Assembly: GCF_029215955.1 (NCBI RefSeq)
Contig: NZ_JAEMVA010000008.1
Location: 1 to 63,590, forward strand
Length of the DNA stretch: 63,590 bases
Source of the DNA: Sulfurimonas sp. SAG-AH-194-I05
Lineage (GTDB): Bacteria; Campylobacterota; Campylobacteria; Campylobacterales; Sulfurimonadaceae
Direction of reading: 5' to 3'
Part shown: in pieces, positions 55,939-63,579 of the stretch
Layout: each line of letters opens with the position of its first letter
Numbering within the stretch: position 1 is the first letter of the stretch
Program-made: the position numbers and the translations under genes
Notes under the pieces: generated by a model
Database searches by the model: none
Told to the model about the DNA's origin: nothing
What the model saw: only the letters and a program-made list of their open reading frames with translations

Positions 55939-58296
55939 TTGTTACAATGGATACTCTTCTTCACTCTGACATGGAACGCTTTAGCACTAGAAATATCTCT
56001 TAGTGGTGCTAAAGAAGATTTTCAAAACTTCTCAGCGCTTCATATGAAAAATCAAAATCCTTTTGTTTGTCAAGAAATTATAAATGATTTTAAGGTAGTC
56101 ACAAAAATAGTGTGTGCCTTTAGAAAAAAACCATCTGTAAAGCTTAAAGTTATTCAAAATAGCTTTTTTAAAATTGATAATATCATTAAGAAAAAGATAT
56201 TTTTTTTAATAATCACTCCTCATGAAAAAATGAAACTCTATCCGGTACTCTTTGATATGACGACCGACATTACAGTTTATAATGCAGATACCCAAAAAGC
56301 AAAACACTGGATGGTAGTAGGATATAAAGATACATTACCCTTTATTAAAGAAGAGAAAAAGGTAGATACTTCCATAAATTTTCCTTTTACTCTTGTTGAA
56401 GATATGATTCCCTATGTTGGAAGTTTAGATATTAAAGGAAACCCTGTGCATCTTAAAAGAGTAGGGGATGTTACTGATTACTTAAAAATTAAACAGCTTT
56501 ATAAAGATGAAGAGTATGTAAAGTGTTTAGAGCTTGTTGAAGATGTTATGGAAGACTTTCCAAATTCACTTTTTTATGCGGAGTTGCTTTATTATAAGAT
56601 ACGTGTTTATTCAAAGTTAGATGATAACGATAATGTCATTGAGATGTCAAAAGCTTTTTTACGTGAGTATTCATCTGATGAAAATGTTCCTGAGGTTCTT
56701 TCACTTATTGCAAGAGGGTACTCAGTTATAGGGATGAATTCTGATGCTGATTATTTCTTCGACCGACTTTTTAGTGAACATGAAGCATCTGAGTATGCTA
56801 AATGGGGCTATATTTATAAGGGTCAAATGCTAGAAGCATCGGCTAGCTTTATTAATGCGGTGAAGTTCTACACGAGAGCTTTAAATGAGACACAAGATGT
56901 TACAATCGCTGTGAATGCCTCGTATAGACTTGCCTTATACCACTTAACGAATGAAGAAAGAAAAGAATCATCGAAGTTTGTTTTAAAAATTATAAATACT
57001 TCACCAGAGTTCTTCATGAATGATCTTGTTACGTCCATGGAAATGATGTATAACTATGCGGACAATGGAGACTATATAACAGCGGCTTCTATCGCAAAAG
57101 CTATTACAGATGCTACGAATAAGTCCCATGATGAATACGAACGCTTGGTAAAAGACAGAGGTATTTGGCTCTCAAAAGCTGGGGATAAATTAAAAGCACT
57201 TGAAGCACTTAACGCATATATAGCAGAGTTTAAATACGGTACATATGAAGAAGTTGTCGCTATTGCAAAAGATGAACTCTTTTTTGATACAAATGATGGC
57301 AACTATACCGAAAAACTAAGTGCATATAATAAGCTTATCGATGATTATGCGAACGACTCCATAGGTGATAGAGCTATATATGAAAAAGCAAAACTCTTAG
57401 AAGAACATGAAAAATATGAAGATGTTTTAGATTTTGAACGTATAATCTTAACTTTAGACGATGAAGTGTATAAAGATATAGGAAATATTATTTATAACTC
57501 CGCACTAGGGGTGATGACAAAAGCCCTAAGAGATAAAAAATGCCAAGAGGTACTAGACTTATCTAATGACTACAACATAACACTTTCAAATGAATGGGAC
57601 AATGGTTTATATGATTGTGCCATGATGGGAGGAGATTATCTTCTTGCAAAAGAGATTACAAGTAGAAATATAAAGTCTAAAAATATAGCAGAGAGAAAAC
57701 AATGGCTCCTTAGACATATAAAAGTTGATTTCTCCACAGGAAACTATAGCGAAGTTATAGATGCTTCTTTAGAGTTAATCGTTCTTATAGAAGATGAACC
57801 AAAGTCAAAATATAATGAAATATATAGAATCCTATTTGACACATACCAAAGGTTAGAAGAAAAAGAAAAACTACTTGGAGCAATGGCTACAATAGAAAAG
57901 ATATTTGGAAATGATTATGTTGATATAGACAGGTATGTTGCGGTTATGAGTATAGGCAGTGACTTAAGAGATGATACTATCGTTTTAAAGTATGGTGAAC
58001 AAATAATGAAGATTCAAAACGCTTCAAAATCGTATGCACAAAGTCCATTTGTTGAGTTTACACTCTATCAAGCATATACAAATAAAGAGGACTTACAAAA
58101 AGCTTTAAATAGTATAGAATCATTAAACACTTTAGAACTCAGTGCATCAAACAGAGCGAGACAAAAGTATTTACTTGGAACTGCTTTGTCAAAGTTATGG
58201 AGAGATGACGAAGCACAAGAGGCATACCAAGAAGCGATAGATATTGACCCCTCATCTGCTTGGGCGAAGTTAGCACAAAGTGCTAAAAATATTTGA
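55939..58296 (+). CDS. pflA: PflA-like flagellar motor scaffold protein
   Basis: 785 residues from TTG at 55939 (GGAG 8 bp upstream), close to the size of Campylobacter PflA. A signal sequence (LQWILFFTLTWNALA) is followed by a beta-rich domain (about 20-165) and then about 16 TPR-like helix pairs (from about 180 to the end, for example AEAYQEAIDIDPSSAWAKLA-type pattern at the C-terminus). In Campylobacter jejuni pflA also follows nuoN, which supports the call. PflA builds the periplasmic spoke-like scaffold that holds stators around the flagellar motor. Confidence 0.82.
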   Translation: MLQWILFFTLTWNALALEISLSGAKEDFQNFSALHMKNQNPFVCQEIINDFKVVTKIVCAFRKKPSVKLKVIQNSFFKIDNIIKKKIFFLIITPHEKMKLYPVLFDMTTDITVYNADTQKAKHWMVVGYKDTLPFIKEEKKVDTSINFPFTLVEDMIPYVGSLDIKGNPVHLKRVGDVTDYLKIKQLYKDEEYVKCLELVEDVMEDFPNSLFYAELLYYKIRVYSKLDDNDNVIEMSKAFLREYSSDENVPEVLSLIARGYSVIGMNSDADYFFDRLFSEHEASEYAKWGYIYKGQMLEASASFINAVKFYTRALNETQDVTIAVNASYRLALYHLTNEERKESSKFVLKIINTSPEFFMNDLVTSMEMMYNYADNGDYITAASIAKAITDATNKSHDEYERLVKDRGIWLSKAGDKLKALEALNAYIAEFKYGTYEEVVAIAKDELFFDTNDGNYTEKLSAYNKLIDDYANDSIGDRAIYEKAKLLEEHEKYEDVLDFERIILTLDDEVYKDIGNIIYNSALGVMTKALRDKKCQEVLDLSNDYNITLSNEWDNGLYDCAMMGGDYLLAKEITSRNIKSKNIAERKQWLLRHIKVDFSTGNYSEVIDASLELIVLIEDEPKSKYNEIYRILFDTYQRLEEKEKLLGAMATIEKIFGNDYVDIDRYVAVMSIGSDLRDDTIVLKYGEQIMKIQNASKSYAQSPFVEFTLYQAYTNKEDLQKALNSIESLNTLELSASNRARQKYLLGTALSKLWRDDEAQEAYQEAIDIDPSSAWAKLAQSAKNI

Positions 58297-58297
58297 G

Positions 58298-59065
58298 TTA
58301 AAGCTCTAAACAATCGCTAATAGAATAAAGTCCGGCTTCTTTACCTGCTAACCATTTTCCAGCTCGTATAGCACCTTTAGAAAAAGTGTTTCTTGAGGTT
58401 GCTGTGTGGTTTAACTCGATGAATTCACCATCATTATAAAAACCTACAGTATGACGTCCCACGATGTCTCCACCACGTAAAGCCATTACCGCAATTTCAT
58501 CTTTTGTTCGCTCGCCGATGTTCCCATCTCTTCCACTCACTCGAACTTTATTAATGTCAAGTCCACGACCTGCTGCTGCTGATTCACTCAGAGTAAGTGC
58601 TGTACCACTTGGAGCATCTTTTTTATGCTTATGGTGCATTTCTACTATTTCTATATCAAACCCCTCTAGTGCTGCTGAAGCTTGGTATACAAGTTTGTTT
58701 AAAAGGGCAACACCGAGTGACATGTTTGTAGCATAAAGTATAGGCATAATTTCACTTGCATCTTTAAGAAGATTCAGTTGATGTGCATTGAGACCAGTTG
58801 TACCAATAACAAGTGGCTTGGGTGTTTTCATAGCAGTTTCTAGTAAAACTTCACATGCATCAGGAAGTGAAAAGTCTATTACAACATCACAGCTATTTAA
58901 AAATGACTTCATATCAGTTGTAATTAAAATAGAAGGATCAATTGAGAAATTAAGTTCATTGCGTACATAAACAGTACTCACACTCATATTTGCAGTTATT
59001 TTTAGGTCTTCTAAAAGAAGTTTACCAACTCTACCACTTGCACCAAATACACCAACTTTTATCAT
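58298..59065 (-). CDS. dapB: DapB, 4-hydroxy-tetrahydrodipicolinate reductase
   Basis: 255 residues from ATG at 59065, preceded by AAAAGGAAA; an upstream in-frame start would add eight residues without homology. N-terminal Rossmann motif [22 protein letters not shown], catalytic [16 protein letters not shown] (His-His and Lys), and [13 protein letters not shown]. Reduces the DapA product with NAD(P)H in lysine/peptidoglycan precursor synthesis. It converges on pflA with a 1-bp gap. Confidence 0.96.
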   Translation of the reverse strand: MIKVGVFGASGRVGKLLLEDLKITANMSVSTVYVRNELNFSIDPSILITTDMKSFLNSCDVVIDFSLPDACEVLLETAMKTPKPLVIGTTGLNAHQLNLLKDASEIMPILYATNMSLGVALLNKLVYQASAALEGFDIEIVEMHHKHKKDAPSGTALTLSESAAAGRGLDINKVRVSGRDGNIGERTKDEIAVMALRGGDIVGRHTVGFYNDGEFIELNHTATSRNTFSKGAIRAGKWLAGKEAGLYSISDCLEL

Positions 59066-59223
59066 ATTTTTTCCTTTTGTTCCCTGCATTATAGCGAATT
59101 ATTTGAACTTAAGGTAGAGGTAATAATACTTTAAGTATAATTCAAATGCGGTTTTTATAGTTTTCTTTGTAAAACTATATCTTCCTTTTAATATGGTTCG
59201 CTTATTAAGTATGTAAGGACAGG

Positions 59224-59253
59224 GTTTTACTCTTACTAGTACTATAGTAAAAC
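59224..59253 (+). repeat. Inverted repeat upstream of the large lipoprotein gene
   Basis: GTTTTACT (59224-59231) and AGTAAAAC (59246-59253), 8 bp each, 14 bp apart. Possible operator or hairpin in the 258-bp gap between dapB and the lipoprotein gene, which holds no gene. Confidence 0.45.
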
Positions 59254-59289
59254 AACATGACCATACAAGAAAAACTTATGCGGATATTG

Positions 59290-59303
59290 AAATTTGCAAA
59301 TTT
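59290..59303. promoter_or_regulatory. 14-bp perfect palindrome before the lipoprotein gene
   Basis: AAATTTGCAAATTT, perfectly symmetric, ending 20 bp before the ATG at 59324 and 9 bp before the AAGGAG. Could be a repressor operator; no regulator is identified. Confidence 0.4.
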
Positions 59304-59323
59304 TACATACACAAGGAGTCTTT

Positions 59324-61783
59324 ATGACTATAAAAAATTCTTTAATCTCAGTTGCTGCTTCGGCACTACTTGTTTCAGCAATCACAGGTTGTTCTAGTTC
59401 TGATGGAACTACGACGACGACTAATGCTGGTGTTGCTTCAGAACTTACAGTTTCAAAAGGTTACGTCCAAGATGCTAACGTAACTGGTTGGGATGCTAAT
59501 GGTACACTTTTATATACTTATGCGTATAAAGCTGATTCTTCAGGTGTATATACTGTAGCAAGTGATGCTAACTCAACTTCTGCTGCTATATCTGAAATAG
59601 ATTATATTACAATCGCTCCAAAAGGTGCTCTTACAGTATTACACATGTTAGATGATAATGGTAATGATGCTAACCTTACAGGTGGTAAAACTTTTACTAT
59701 TCCAGCAAAAGGTACTACATATATCAACTCTATCACTACTTTAGCTTATCAAATGGCTGCTGCAAATACTGCTGATTATAATCTTTCTAGTGAATCTAAT
59801 GTTTCAGCATTAATTAGTAAAATAGAAACAGCACTTGGTGTAAGTGGTGCTGCTACAACAGATCCTAAAAGTAACACTATGCTAAATGATATAAATAGAC
59901 TTTTAGGTGCAATGACTAATGCAAAAGCTTCTGCTCTTGGTGTTGCTCTTATAACTAAAGGTGCTCCTGCTGATCTTAGTGCAGCAATAGACAATATCTC
60001 TGCAGCAGCTCAAACTGCTGGTGATTCAGCACTTAAAACTTTTGTTGATACAGCAAAAACGTATATTCTTAGTGGTTCTTTAAAGCACATTAACTTAGAA
60101 AAATCACTGTCTGCTGCGATAAATGGTACAGTTATTACATATGAGCTAATTTCTACTACAAGTGATTTGAGAATTGTTAGTGATTCATTGCAAATCAATG
60201 GAAATAATGCAGATGGTTTACCAGGTGGTAAAATTAAAAACACAGGTGCTGTAAATGTAACATTTAGAATGACAACACCTGAAGCAGATGCTGACTTAAA
60301 CAACACAGAAGCTACTTTCTTTGCTAGTTTTGTTGCAAAAGAAGACAATAATTCTGCTGCATATACAAAAAACACTAAAATTGCTTTTGAACTTGCAGAT
60401 TTCAATATGACTAACTACTCTGATGGTAAAGTTAAATTTACTCCAAATGATAGTAACCTATCTAAAGTGATAGTAGCAGTTACTTCTACTACTGATGAGG
60501 GTGTTTCTTATTCAGATTCTTGGTCACTTAAAGATTTAACTACAACCAACACGGTTATCACTGATGCTTCTACTAACGGTGGAGTAACTACATTTGATGT
60601 TGATCTGTTATATGCTGGAGTAAAAGCAGCTCTTGATGCAAATCATACTACAAGTGCAAGTGCGGCTGCATATACAAACCTTTCTTTAAATGGTGGAATC
60701 AGCGATGTAACTATCGGTCTTAAAGCTGTTAAATCTGACGGTACTACAATGTCAGTATTAAACTATAATACTACGACAAGTACAGCATATGCAACAGTGG
60801 GTGCAACAGTAGGTGCTTCTAGTGGTAGTGCATTGTATAAGCAAAGTAGTGTTGACTTTAGGGGTGGTAATGATGCGAATAATACTGCGCCAAGCATTAA
60901 TAATGGAACTGATTTAAATACAACTGCTACAGATATTATAGATGGTCAAGCTGCTTTTGGAACAATCGATGGTGTAAATGTTACTTACTGGAATATTAGT
61001 ACTACTGGTACAAATGCAGCTGGTACTCTTAACTTAAACTTTACTGGTGCAGATGATGGTTTTGAAAACAATACTTCTGTTGCAGTATCTATGGCATCAA
61101 CTATTGATGGAAATTCTACTACTAAATCTGTTGATTTCCTAGCAAATGAATTTAATACTACTAAATTAGCGGATGTTAATATTACAGCAGGTGCTTATGC
61201 TGCTATTAATTTTATGGTAGATATGAACCATACAATAGCTAGTAACCCAACTGGAAGACATCCAATGGCTACATACACATTTATACCTACAGATGAGTTT
61301 GGTAAAGTTGGTAATGAAACTAATCTTACTATTGCTTTGAATAGAGCGCCGAGTGCGTTTACATTAGGAAAAGACATTACTATTACAACTGATACAATTG
61401 ATGATATTAATGGTACGTACACAACAGAAACTAATACAACAGAAGTAAATACTACTGCATTGGCTGGAACTATTAAACTTGGAGGTATTTCAAATTCATT
61501 TACTGATCCAGATGGTGATACTTTATATACATTGGCTTTCATAGCAGCAGATTGTGGGACAACTGAAGAAGTTGCGAACAATGAGGTAAATACAACTGCT
61601 ACTAATGGTTTATCATTTGGATTTGATTCTGCATTAGCCACTGATGTTAATCTTACTGTAAAAGAAATAGGTACTAATGTACAAGCTGATACAACTTGTA
61701 AATTACAAATTAGAGCATATGATCAATATAATGTAGCTGCTGGCTCAGATGTAAATATATCTATAACTATAGATCACGACTAA
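59324..61783 (+). CDS. Large Thr/Asn/Asp-rich surface lipoprotein
   Basis: 819 residues from ATG at 59324 (AAGGAG 5 bp upstream). Lipobox in SAITGCSSSD. The mature protein is rich in Thr, Asn, Ala and Asp, poor in Lys/Arg after residue 300, with a C-terminal cadherin-like part (RAPSAF..., NSFTDPDGDTLYTLAF, IRAYDQYNVAAGSDV). DPDGD loops of this kind bind calcium. About residues 55-270 have a helical region with a carboxypeptidase-like N-terminal strand pattern (SKGYVQDANVTGWDANGTLL). Probably displayed on the cell surface, adhesion or biofilm being likely roles; no specific function can be named. Confidence 0.75.
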   Translation: MTIKNSLISVAASALLVSAITGCSSSDGTTTTTNAGVASELTVSKGYVQDANVTGWDANGTLLYTYAYKADSSGVYTVASDANSTSAAISEIDYITIAPKGALTVLHMLDDNGNDANLTGGKTFTIPAKGTTYINSITTLAYQMAAANTADYNLSSESNVSALISKIETALGVSGAATTDPKSNTMLNDINRLLGAMTNAKASALGVALITKGAPADLSAAIDNISAAAQTAGDSALKTFVDTAKTYILSGSLKHINLEKSLSAAINGTVITYELISTTSDLRIVSDSLQINGNNADGLPGGKIKNTGAVNVTFRMTTPEADADLNNTEATFFASFVAKEDNNSAAYTKNTKIAFELADFNMTNYSDGKVKFTPNDSNLSKVIVAVTSTTDEGVSYSDSWSLKDLTTTNTVITDASTNGGVTTFDVDLLYAGVKAALDANHTTSASAAAYTNLSLNGGISDVTIGLKAVKSDGTTMSVLNYNTTTSTAYATVGATVGASSGSALYKQSSVDFRGGNDANNTAPSINNGTDLNTTATDIIDGQAAFGTIDGVNVTYWNISTTGTNAAGTLNLNFTGADDGFENNTSVAVSMASTIDGNSTTKSVDFLANEFNTTKLADVNITAGAYAAINFMVDMNHTIASNPTGRHPMATYTFIPTDEFGKVGNETNLTIALNRAPSAFTLGKDITITTDTIDDINGTYTTETNTTEVNTTALAGTIKLGGISNSFTDPDGDTLYTLAFIAADCGTTEEVANNEVNTTATNGLSFGFDSALATDVNLTVKEIGTNVQADTTCKLQIRAYDQYNVAAGSDVNISITIDHD

Positions 61784-61792
61784 TATATAACT

Positions 61793-61818
61793 CGTTCCCA
61801 TCGTCCTCGATGGTAACG
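61793..61818. repeat. REP-like hairpin A
   Basis: CGTT...CCATCG-TCCT-CGATGG...AACG: 6-bp inner stem and 4-bp outer stem separated by one mismatch. Related to the hairpin at 62310-62336 (both start CGTTCCCA and end GGTAACGCA). Confidence 0.65.
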
Positions 61819-61827
61819 CATACTAAT

Positions 61828-61852
61828 AAAAAGGGTGTCAGGCACTCTTTTT
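61828..61852 (+). terminator. Terminator-like repeat R1 (GTGTCAGGCAC core)
   Basis: AAAAAGGGTG-TCAGG-CACTCTTTTT: a 10-bp stem (one G-T pair), 5-nt loop and T run. A rho-independent terminator by form, 45 bp after the lipoprotein gene, and symmetric enough to act both ways. Confidence 0.7.
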
Positions 61853-61858
61853 ATTAAA

Positions 61859-61881
61859 AAAAGGGTGTCAGGCACTCTTTT
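61859..61881 (+). terminator. Terminator-like repeat R2
   Basis: Second copy of the same core (GGGTGTCAGGCACTC), followed by TATGCTTTTTCTTAATTTTT, a tail that is shared with repeats R4 and R6. Confidence 0.65.
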
Positions 61882-61961
61882 ATGCTTTTTCTTAATTTTT
61901 CCTTTCTTCTTCTTCTTTTTCAACAGTATTCTTATTATGTTAAGCATTTTCTTTTTTGTTG

Positions 61962-61967
61962 TATAAT
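61962..61967 (+). promoter_or_regulatory. -10 box of cassette 1, 5 bp before ATG
   Basis: TATAAT within TTGTATAAT, ending 5 bp before the ATG at 61973. The same arrangement is found at 62485-62490 and 62951-62956. Confidence 0.6.
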
Positions 61968-61972
61968 ACTTC

Positions 61973-62168
61973 ATGGCAGATTTGGACAGAGCAAAAGACT
62001 TTATTAATAATATCAATTGGTTCTGGTATAACAAAAATATATTTGAGTGGAATTTTTGGGTATTTATTTTTTATTGCTAATATTTTATTACTTTTATTAT
62101 TAATGATTTTTGTGTATCTAGCAAAAAAACTACATCAAAAAACTGATGAATTAAAGGATATTAAGTGA
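61973..62168 (+). pseudogene. Cassette 1, gene 1: small two-helix membrane protein, frameshifted
   Basis: The ATG reads MADLDRAKDF, matching MAKIDE/MAKLDE of the two other copies, but then runs out of frame and stops early. The homologous part (SIGSGITKIYLSG, then a second hydrophobic helix ending AKKLHQKTDELKD) lies in another frame and ends at 62168. Compared with copy 2, about 12 codons covering the first membrane helix are lost. Read as a decayed copy; a start further upstream would overlap the -10 box. Confidence 0.6.
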
Positions 62169-62254
62169 CAATTGAGATAATAACAATAACAATATCAGCT
62201 GTAGTATTTATTTCTGTATTTGCTTATGGAGCATATGAAGTAACACATACATAA
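62165..62254 (+). CDS. Cassette 1, gene 2: 29-residue membrane peptide
   Basis: GTG at 62165 overlaps the gene 1 stop (GTGA); AAAGGA lies 7 bp upstream, inside gene 1. Product: a single hydrophobic helix of 29 residues ending FAYGAYEVTHT. Same length and layout as the peptides at 62727 and 63088, with a shared YGAY/YG motif. Function unknown; toxin-like peptide or small subunit are both possible. Confidence 0.55.
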   Translation: MTIEIITITISAVVFISVFAYGAYEVTHT

Positions 62255-62257
62255 TAA

Positions 62258-62272
62258 AGGTGTCAGGCACCT
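62258..62272 (+). terminator. Terminator-like repeat R3
   Basis: AGGTG-TCAGG-CACCT, a perfect stem of the same family, directly after cassette 1; the T run is weak (ATTTGTAT). Confidence 0.55.
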
Positions 62273-62309
62273 ATTTGTATTTGAAATATTTATTAATTTT
62301 TCCCTCCTT

Positions 62310-62336
62310 CGTTCCCAAGCTCCAAGTTTGGTAACG
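62310..62336. repeat. REP-like hairpin B
   Basis: CGTT...CCAAGC-TCCAA-GTTTGG...AACG. Shares start CGTTCCCA and end GGTAACGCA with hairpin A. The CTTGGGAACG-like sequence on the other strand is seen in REP elements of several bacteria, to my knowledge. The rest of the 242-bp gap to cassette 2 holds no gene. Confidence 0.6.
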
Positions 62337-62484
62337 CAGATATAAGCTAAAACTCCCCAAGAGTCAAAGCTACTCATCCTCAACACCTATGTTGAGGATG
62401 CACATCACTTCTTACAAATAAACCACAACAATTTCCACATGCCAAACCACTGTATCAATCGACAATAAATTATCTTTTTTATTG

Positions 62485-62490
62485 TATAAT
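62485..62490 (+). promoter_or_regulatory. -10 box of cassette 2, 6 bp before ATG
   Basis: TATAAT within TTTTTTATTGTATAAT; ends 6 bp before the ATG at 62497. No Shine-Dalgarno sequence fits between, so translation should be leaderless. Confidence 0.65.
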
Positions 62491-62496
62491 CACTAC

Positions 62497-62730
62497 ATGG
62501 CAAAGATTGATGAGATAAAAGAAGAAATTGGTGCTATTAAGACTTACTTAGGTTTTATTATAGCTTTTATTATAACTATAGGTGCAGGAAGTGCTAAAAT
62601 ATACTTGGATAACTCTTCTGATTTATTATTATCCCTTGGCATTATTGGGATACTATTTTTGGCTTTAGTTTTCTCTCTTCTTGCAAAAGTTATGCATAAA
62701 AAAATTAAATCTTTAAAGGATTGTTCATGA
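62497..62730 (+). CDS. Cassette 2, gene 1: small two-helix membrane protein
   Basis: 77 residues from ATG at 62497, chosen because it aligns with MAKLDE of cassette 3 and because an upstream TTG lies in the -10 box. MAKIDEIKEEIGAIKTYLG is an amphipathic helix, followed by two membrane helices and a basic tail (AKVMHKKIKSLKD). I recall similar small proteins of unknown function in many proteobacteria, beginning MAKxDEVKEEI, but cannot verify this here. This is the intact member of the array. Confidence 0.7.
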   Translation: MAKIDEIKEEIGAIKTYLGFIIAFIITIGAGSAKIYLDNSSDLLLSLGIIGILFLALVFSLLAKVMHKKIKSLKDCS

Positions 62731-62816
62731 GTATCTTAACCATCGGAATAGTTGTGGCGTTTGTTGCTGTAATGTTTTCAATAGCATATGGAGCTTATCA
62801 ACTAAGTCTCAATTAA
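62727..62816 (+). CDS. Cassette 2, gene 2: 29-residue membrane peptide
   Basis: ATG overlaps the gene 1 stop (ATGA); AAAGGA 7 bp upstream. Hydrophobic helix MSILTIGIVVAFVAVMFS followed by IAYGAYQLSLN. Exactly 29 residues, as in the other two cassettes. Confidence 0.62.
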   Translation: MSILTIGIVVAFVAVMFSIAYGAYQLSLN

Positions 62817-62855
62817 AACAAAACACAACATAAAACACAACACAACATAAAATAA
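62817..62855 (+). repeat. Short imperfect tandem repeat
   Basis: ACACAACATAAAA-type units repeated about three times between cassette 2 and repeat R4. Confidence 0.5.
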
Positions 62856-62873
62856 AGGTGTCAGTCACTCTTT
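62854..62873 (+). terminator. Terminator-like repeat R4
   Basis: AAAGGTG-TCAGT-CACTCTTT, followed by the TATGCTTTTT tail also seen after R2 and R6. Confidence 0.6.
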
Positions 62874-62950
62874 TATGCTTTTTATTAATTTTTTCTTTCT
62901 CAATAGAAGTCATTTTATGTTAATCAGTCTGACTTTAATCTTTTTTATTG

Positions 62951-62956
62951 TATAAT
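62951..62956 (+). promoter_or_regulatory. -10 box of cassette 3, 5 bp before ATG
   Basis: TATAAT within TTTTTTATTGTATAAT; ends 5 bp before the ATG at 62962. Same design as cassettes 1 and 2. Confidence 0.65.
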
Positions 62957-62961
62957 TTTTT

Positions 62962-63177
62962 ATGGCTAAATTAGATGAAGTAAAAGAGATGTTGACAAGT
63001 TTGAGAGTTGGTCTTTCAATAGTTGCTGGTTTGTTAGTTGTTATTGTAGGTTCAACAATTAAACTTGAAAGAAATAAGGGATATATAATGAGCACAATAT
63101 TAATGGTTTCAGTAATTTTAATCGTAGTCGCAAGTTTTTATTATGGATTTAATCAACTTACTACAATAGAAACTTAA
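62962..63177 (+). CDS. Cassette 3: gene 1 start fused in frame to gene 2 peptide
   Basis: 71 residues: MAKLDEVKEMLTSLRVGLSI is homologous to gene 1 of cassette 2, then one membrane helix, then (from Met43) the equivalent of the 29-residue gene 2 peptide. The second helix and basic tail of gene 1 are missing. An internal ATG at 63088 with AAGGG 7 bp upstream would still make the 29-residue peptide (MSTILMVSVI...YYGFNQL) alone, so two nested products are likely. Confidence 0.65.
   Translation: MAKLDEVKEMLTSLRVGLSIVAGLLVVIVGSTIKLERNKGYIMSTILMVSVILIVVASFYYGFNQLTTIET
63088..63177 (+). CDS. Cassette 3, nested 29-residue membrane peptide
   Basis: In-frame internal start of the 62962-63177 ORF, with its own Shine-Dalgarno AAGGG at 63076-63080. 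Length (90 bp including stop), single hydrophobic helix and the YG motif match gene 2 of cassettes 1 and 2. Confidence 0.5.
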   Translation: MSTILMVSVILIVVASFYYGFNQLTTIET

Positions 63178-63220
63178 AAATTACACCTCTCACCAAGCAA
63201 AATAGGAAGAGTAGGGGTCA

Positions 63221-63238
63221 AAAAAAAAGGTGTCAGGT
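63221..63238 (+). repeat. Truncated repeat R5 joined to a promoter
   Basis: Only the left half of the terminator-like repeat (AAAGGTGTCAGG) is present; it runs straight into TATTGTATAAT. Looks like a recombination junction between a repeat and a cassette promoter. Confidence 0.55.
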
Positions 63239-63242
63239 ATTG

Positions 63243-63248
63243 TATAAT
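63243..63248 (+). promoter_or_regulatory. -10 box of the coiled-coil membrane protein gene
   Basis: TATAAT in TTGTATAAT as in the cassettes, but here 20 bp before the ATG, with AAAAAGGA between, so this message has a normal leader. Confidence 0.55.
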
Positions 63249-63268
63249 TAATTCAAAAAAGGATTATC

Positions 63269-63547
63269 ATGAAAGAATTAGAAAAAGATATGATAGATGG
63301 AAATCTAACTCAAAAAGAGATAATCCAGTTACTACTACACAATGCTCAACACATGGCTACAAGAGAAGAAGTGAAAGCTGATATAAAAGAGCTAAGAGAA
63401 GACATAAAAGAGGATTATAAAGAGCTAAAACAAGATAATAAAGACTTAGCTAAAAGAATGGATAGGTTTATGTTTTGGTCATTAGGACTTACTGTAACAT
63501 CTACATTTTTAATCTTGGGGCTTATTTATAAAATAATTCCACAATAA
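63269..63547 (+). CDS. Tail-anchored coiled-coil protein
   Basis: 92 residues. N-terminal soluble helix (NLTQKEIIQLLLHNAQHMA), a charged coiled coil with a repeated DIKELRED/DYKELKQD unit (about 33-66) and one C-terminal membrane helix (about 68-90). Shine-Dalgarno AAAAAGGA. Resembles small phage-type or DUF1640-like anchored coiled coils; function unknown. Same promoter and repeat context as the cassettes, but unrelated sequence, so the array carries more than one type of cargo. Confidence 0.65.
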   Translation: MKELEKDMIDGNLTQKEIIQLLLHNAQHMATREEVKADIKELREDIKEDYKELKQDNKDLAKRMDRFMFWSLGLTVTSTFLILGLIYKIIPQ

Positions 63548-63555
63548 ATTAATAC

Positions 63556-63579
63556 AAAAAGGCTGTCAGGCACTCTTTT
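63556..63579 (+). terminator. Terminator-like repeat R6
   Basis: AAAAAGGCTGTCAGGCACTCTTTT, one base changed in the left arm, with the TATGCTTTTT tail. The array probably continues beyond the right edge. Confidence 0.6.

Noticed and set aside
59776..61641. Long minus-strand frames opposite the large lipoprotein gene
   Set aside because: They arise from the biased Thr/Ala/Asn codons of the plus-strand gene; no start signals and no family features.
61828..63579. CRISPR array from the regularly recurring GTGTCAGGCAC repeat
   Set aside because: Spacing runs from 6 to over 550 bp, the units between are coding, and there are no cas genes.
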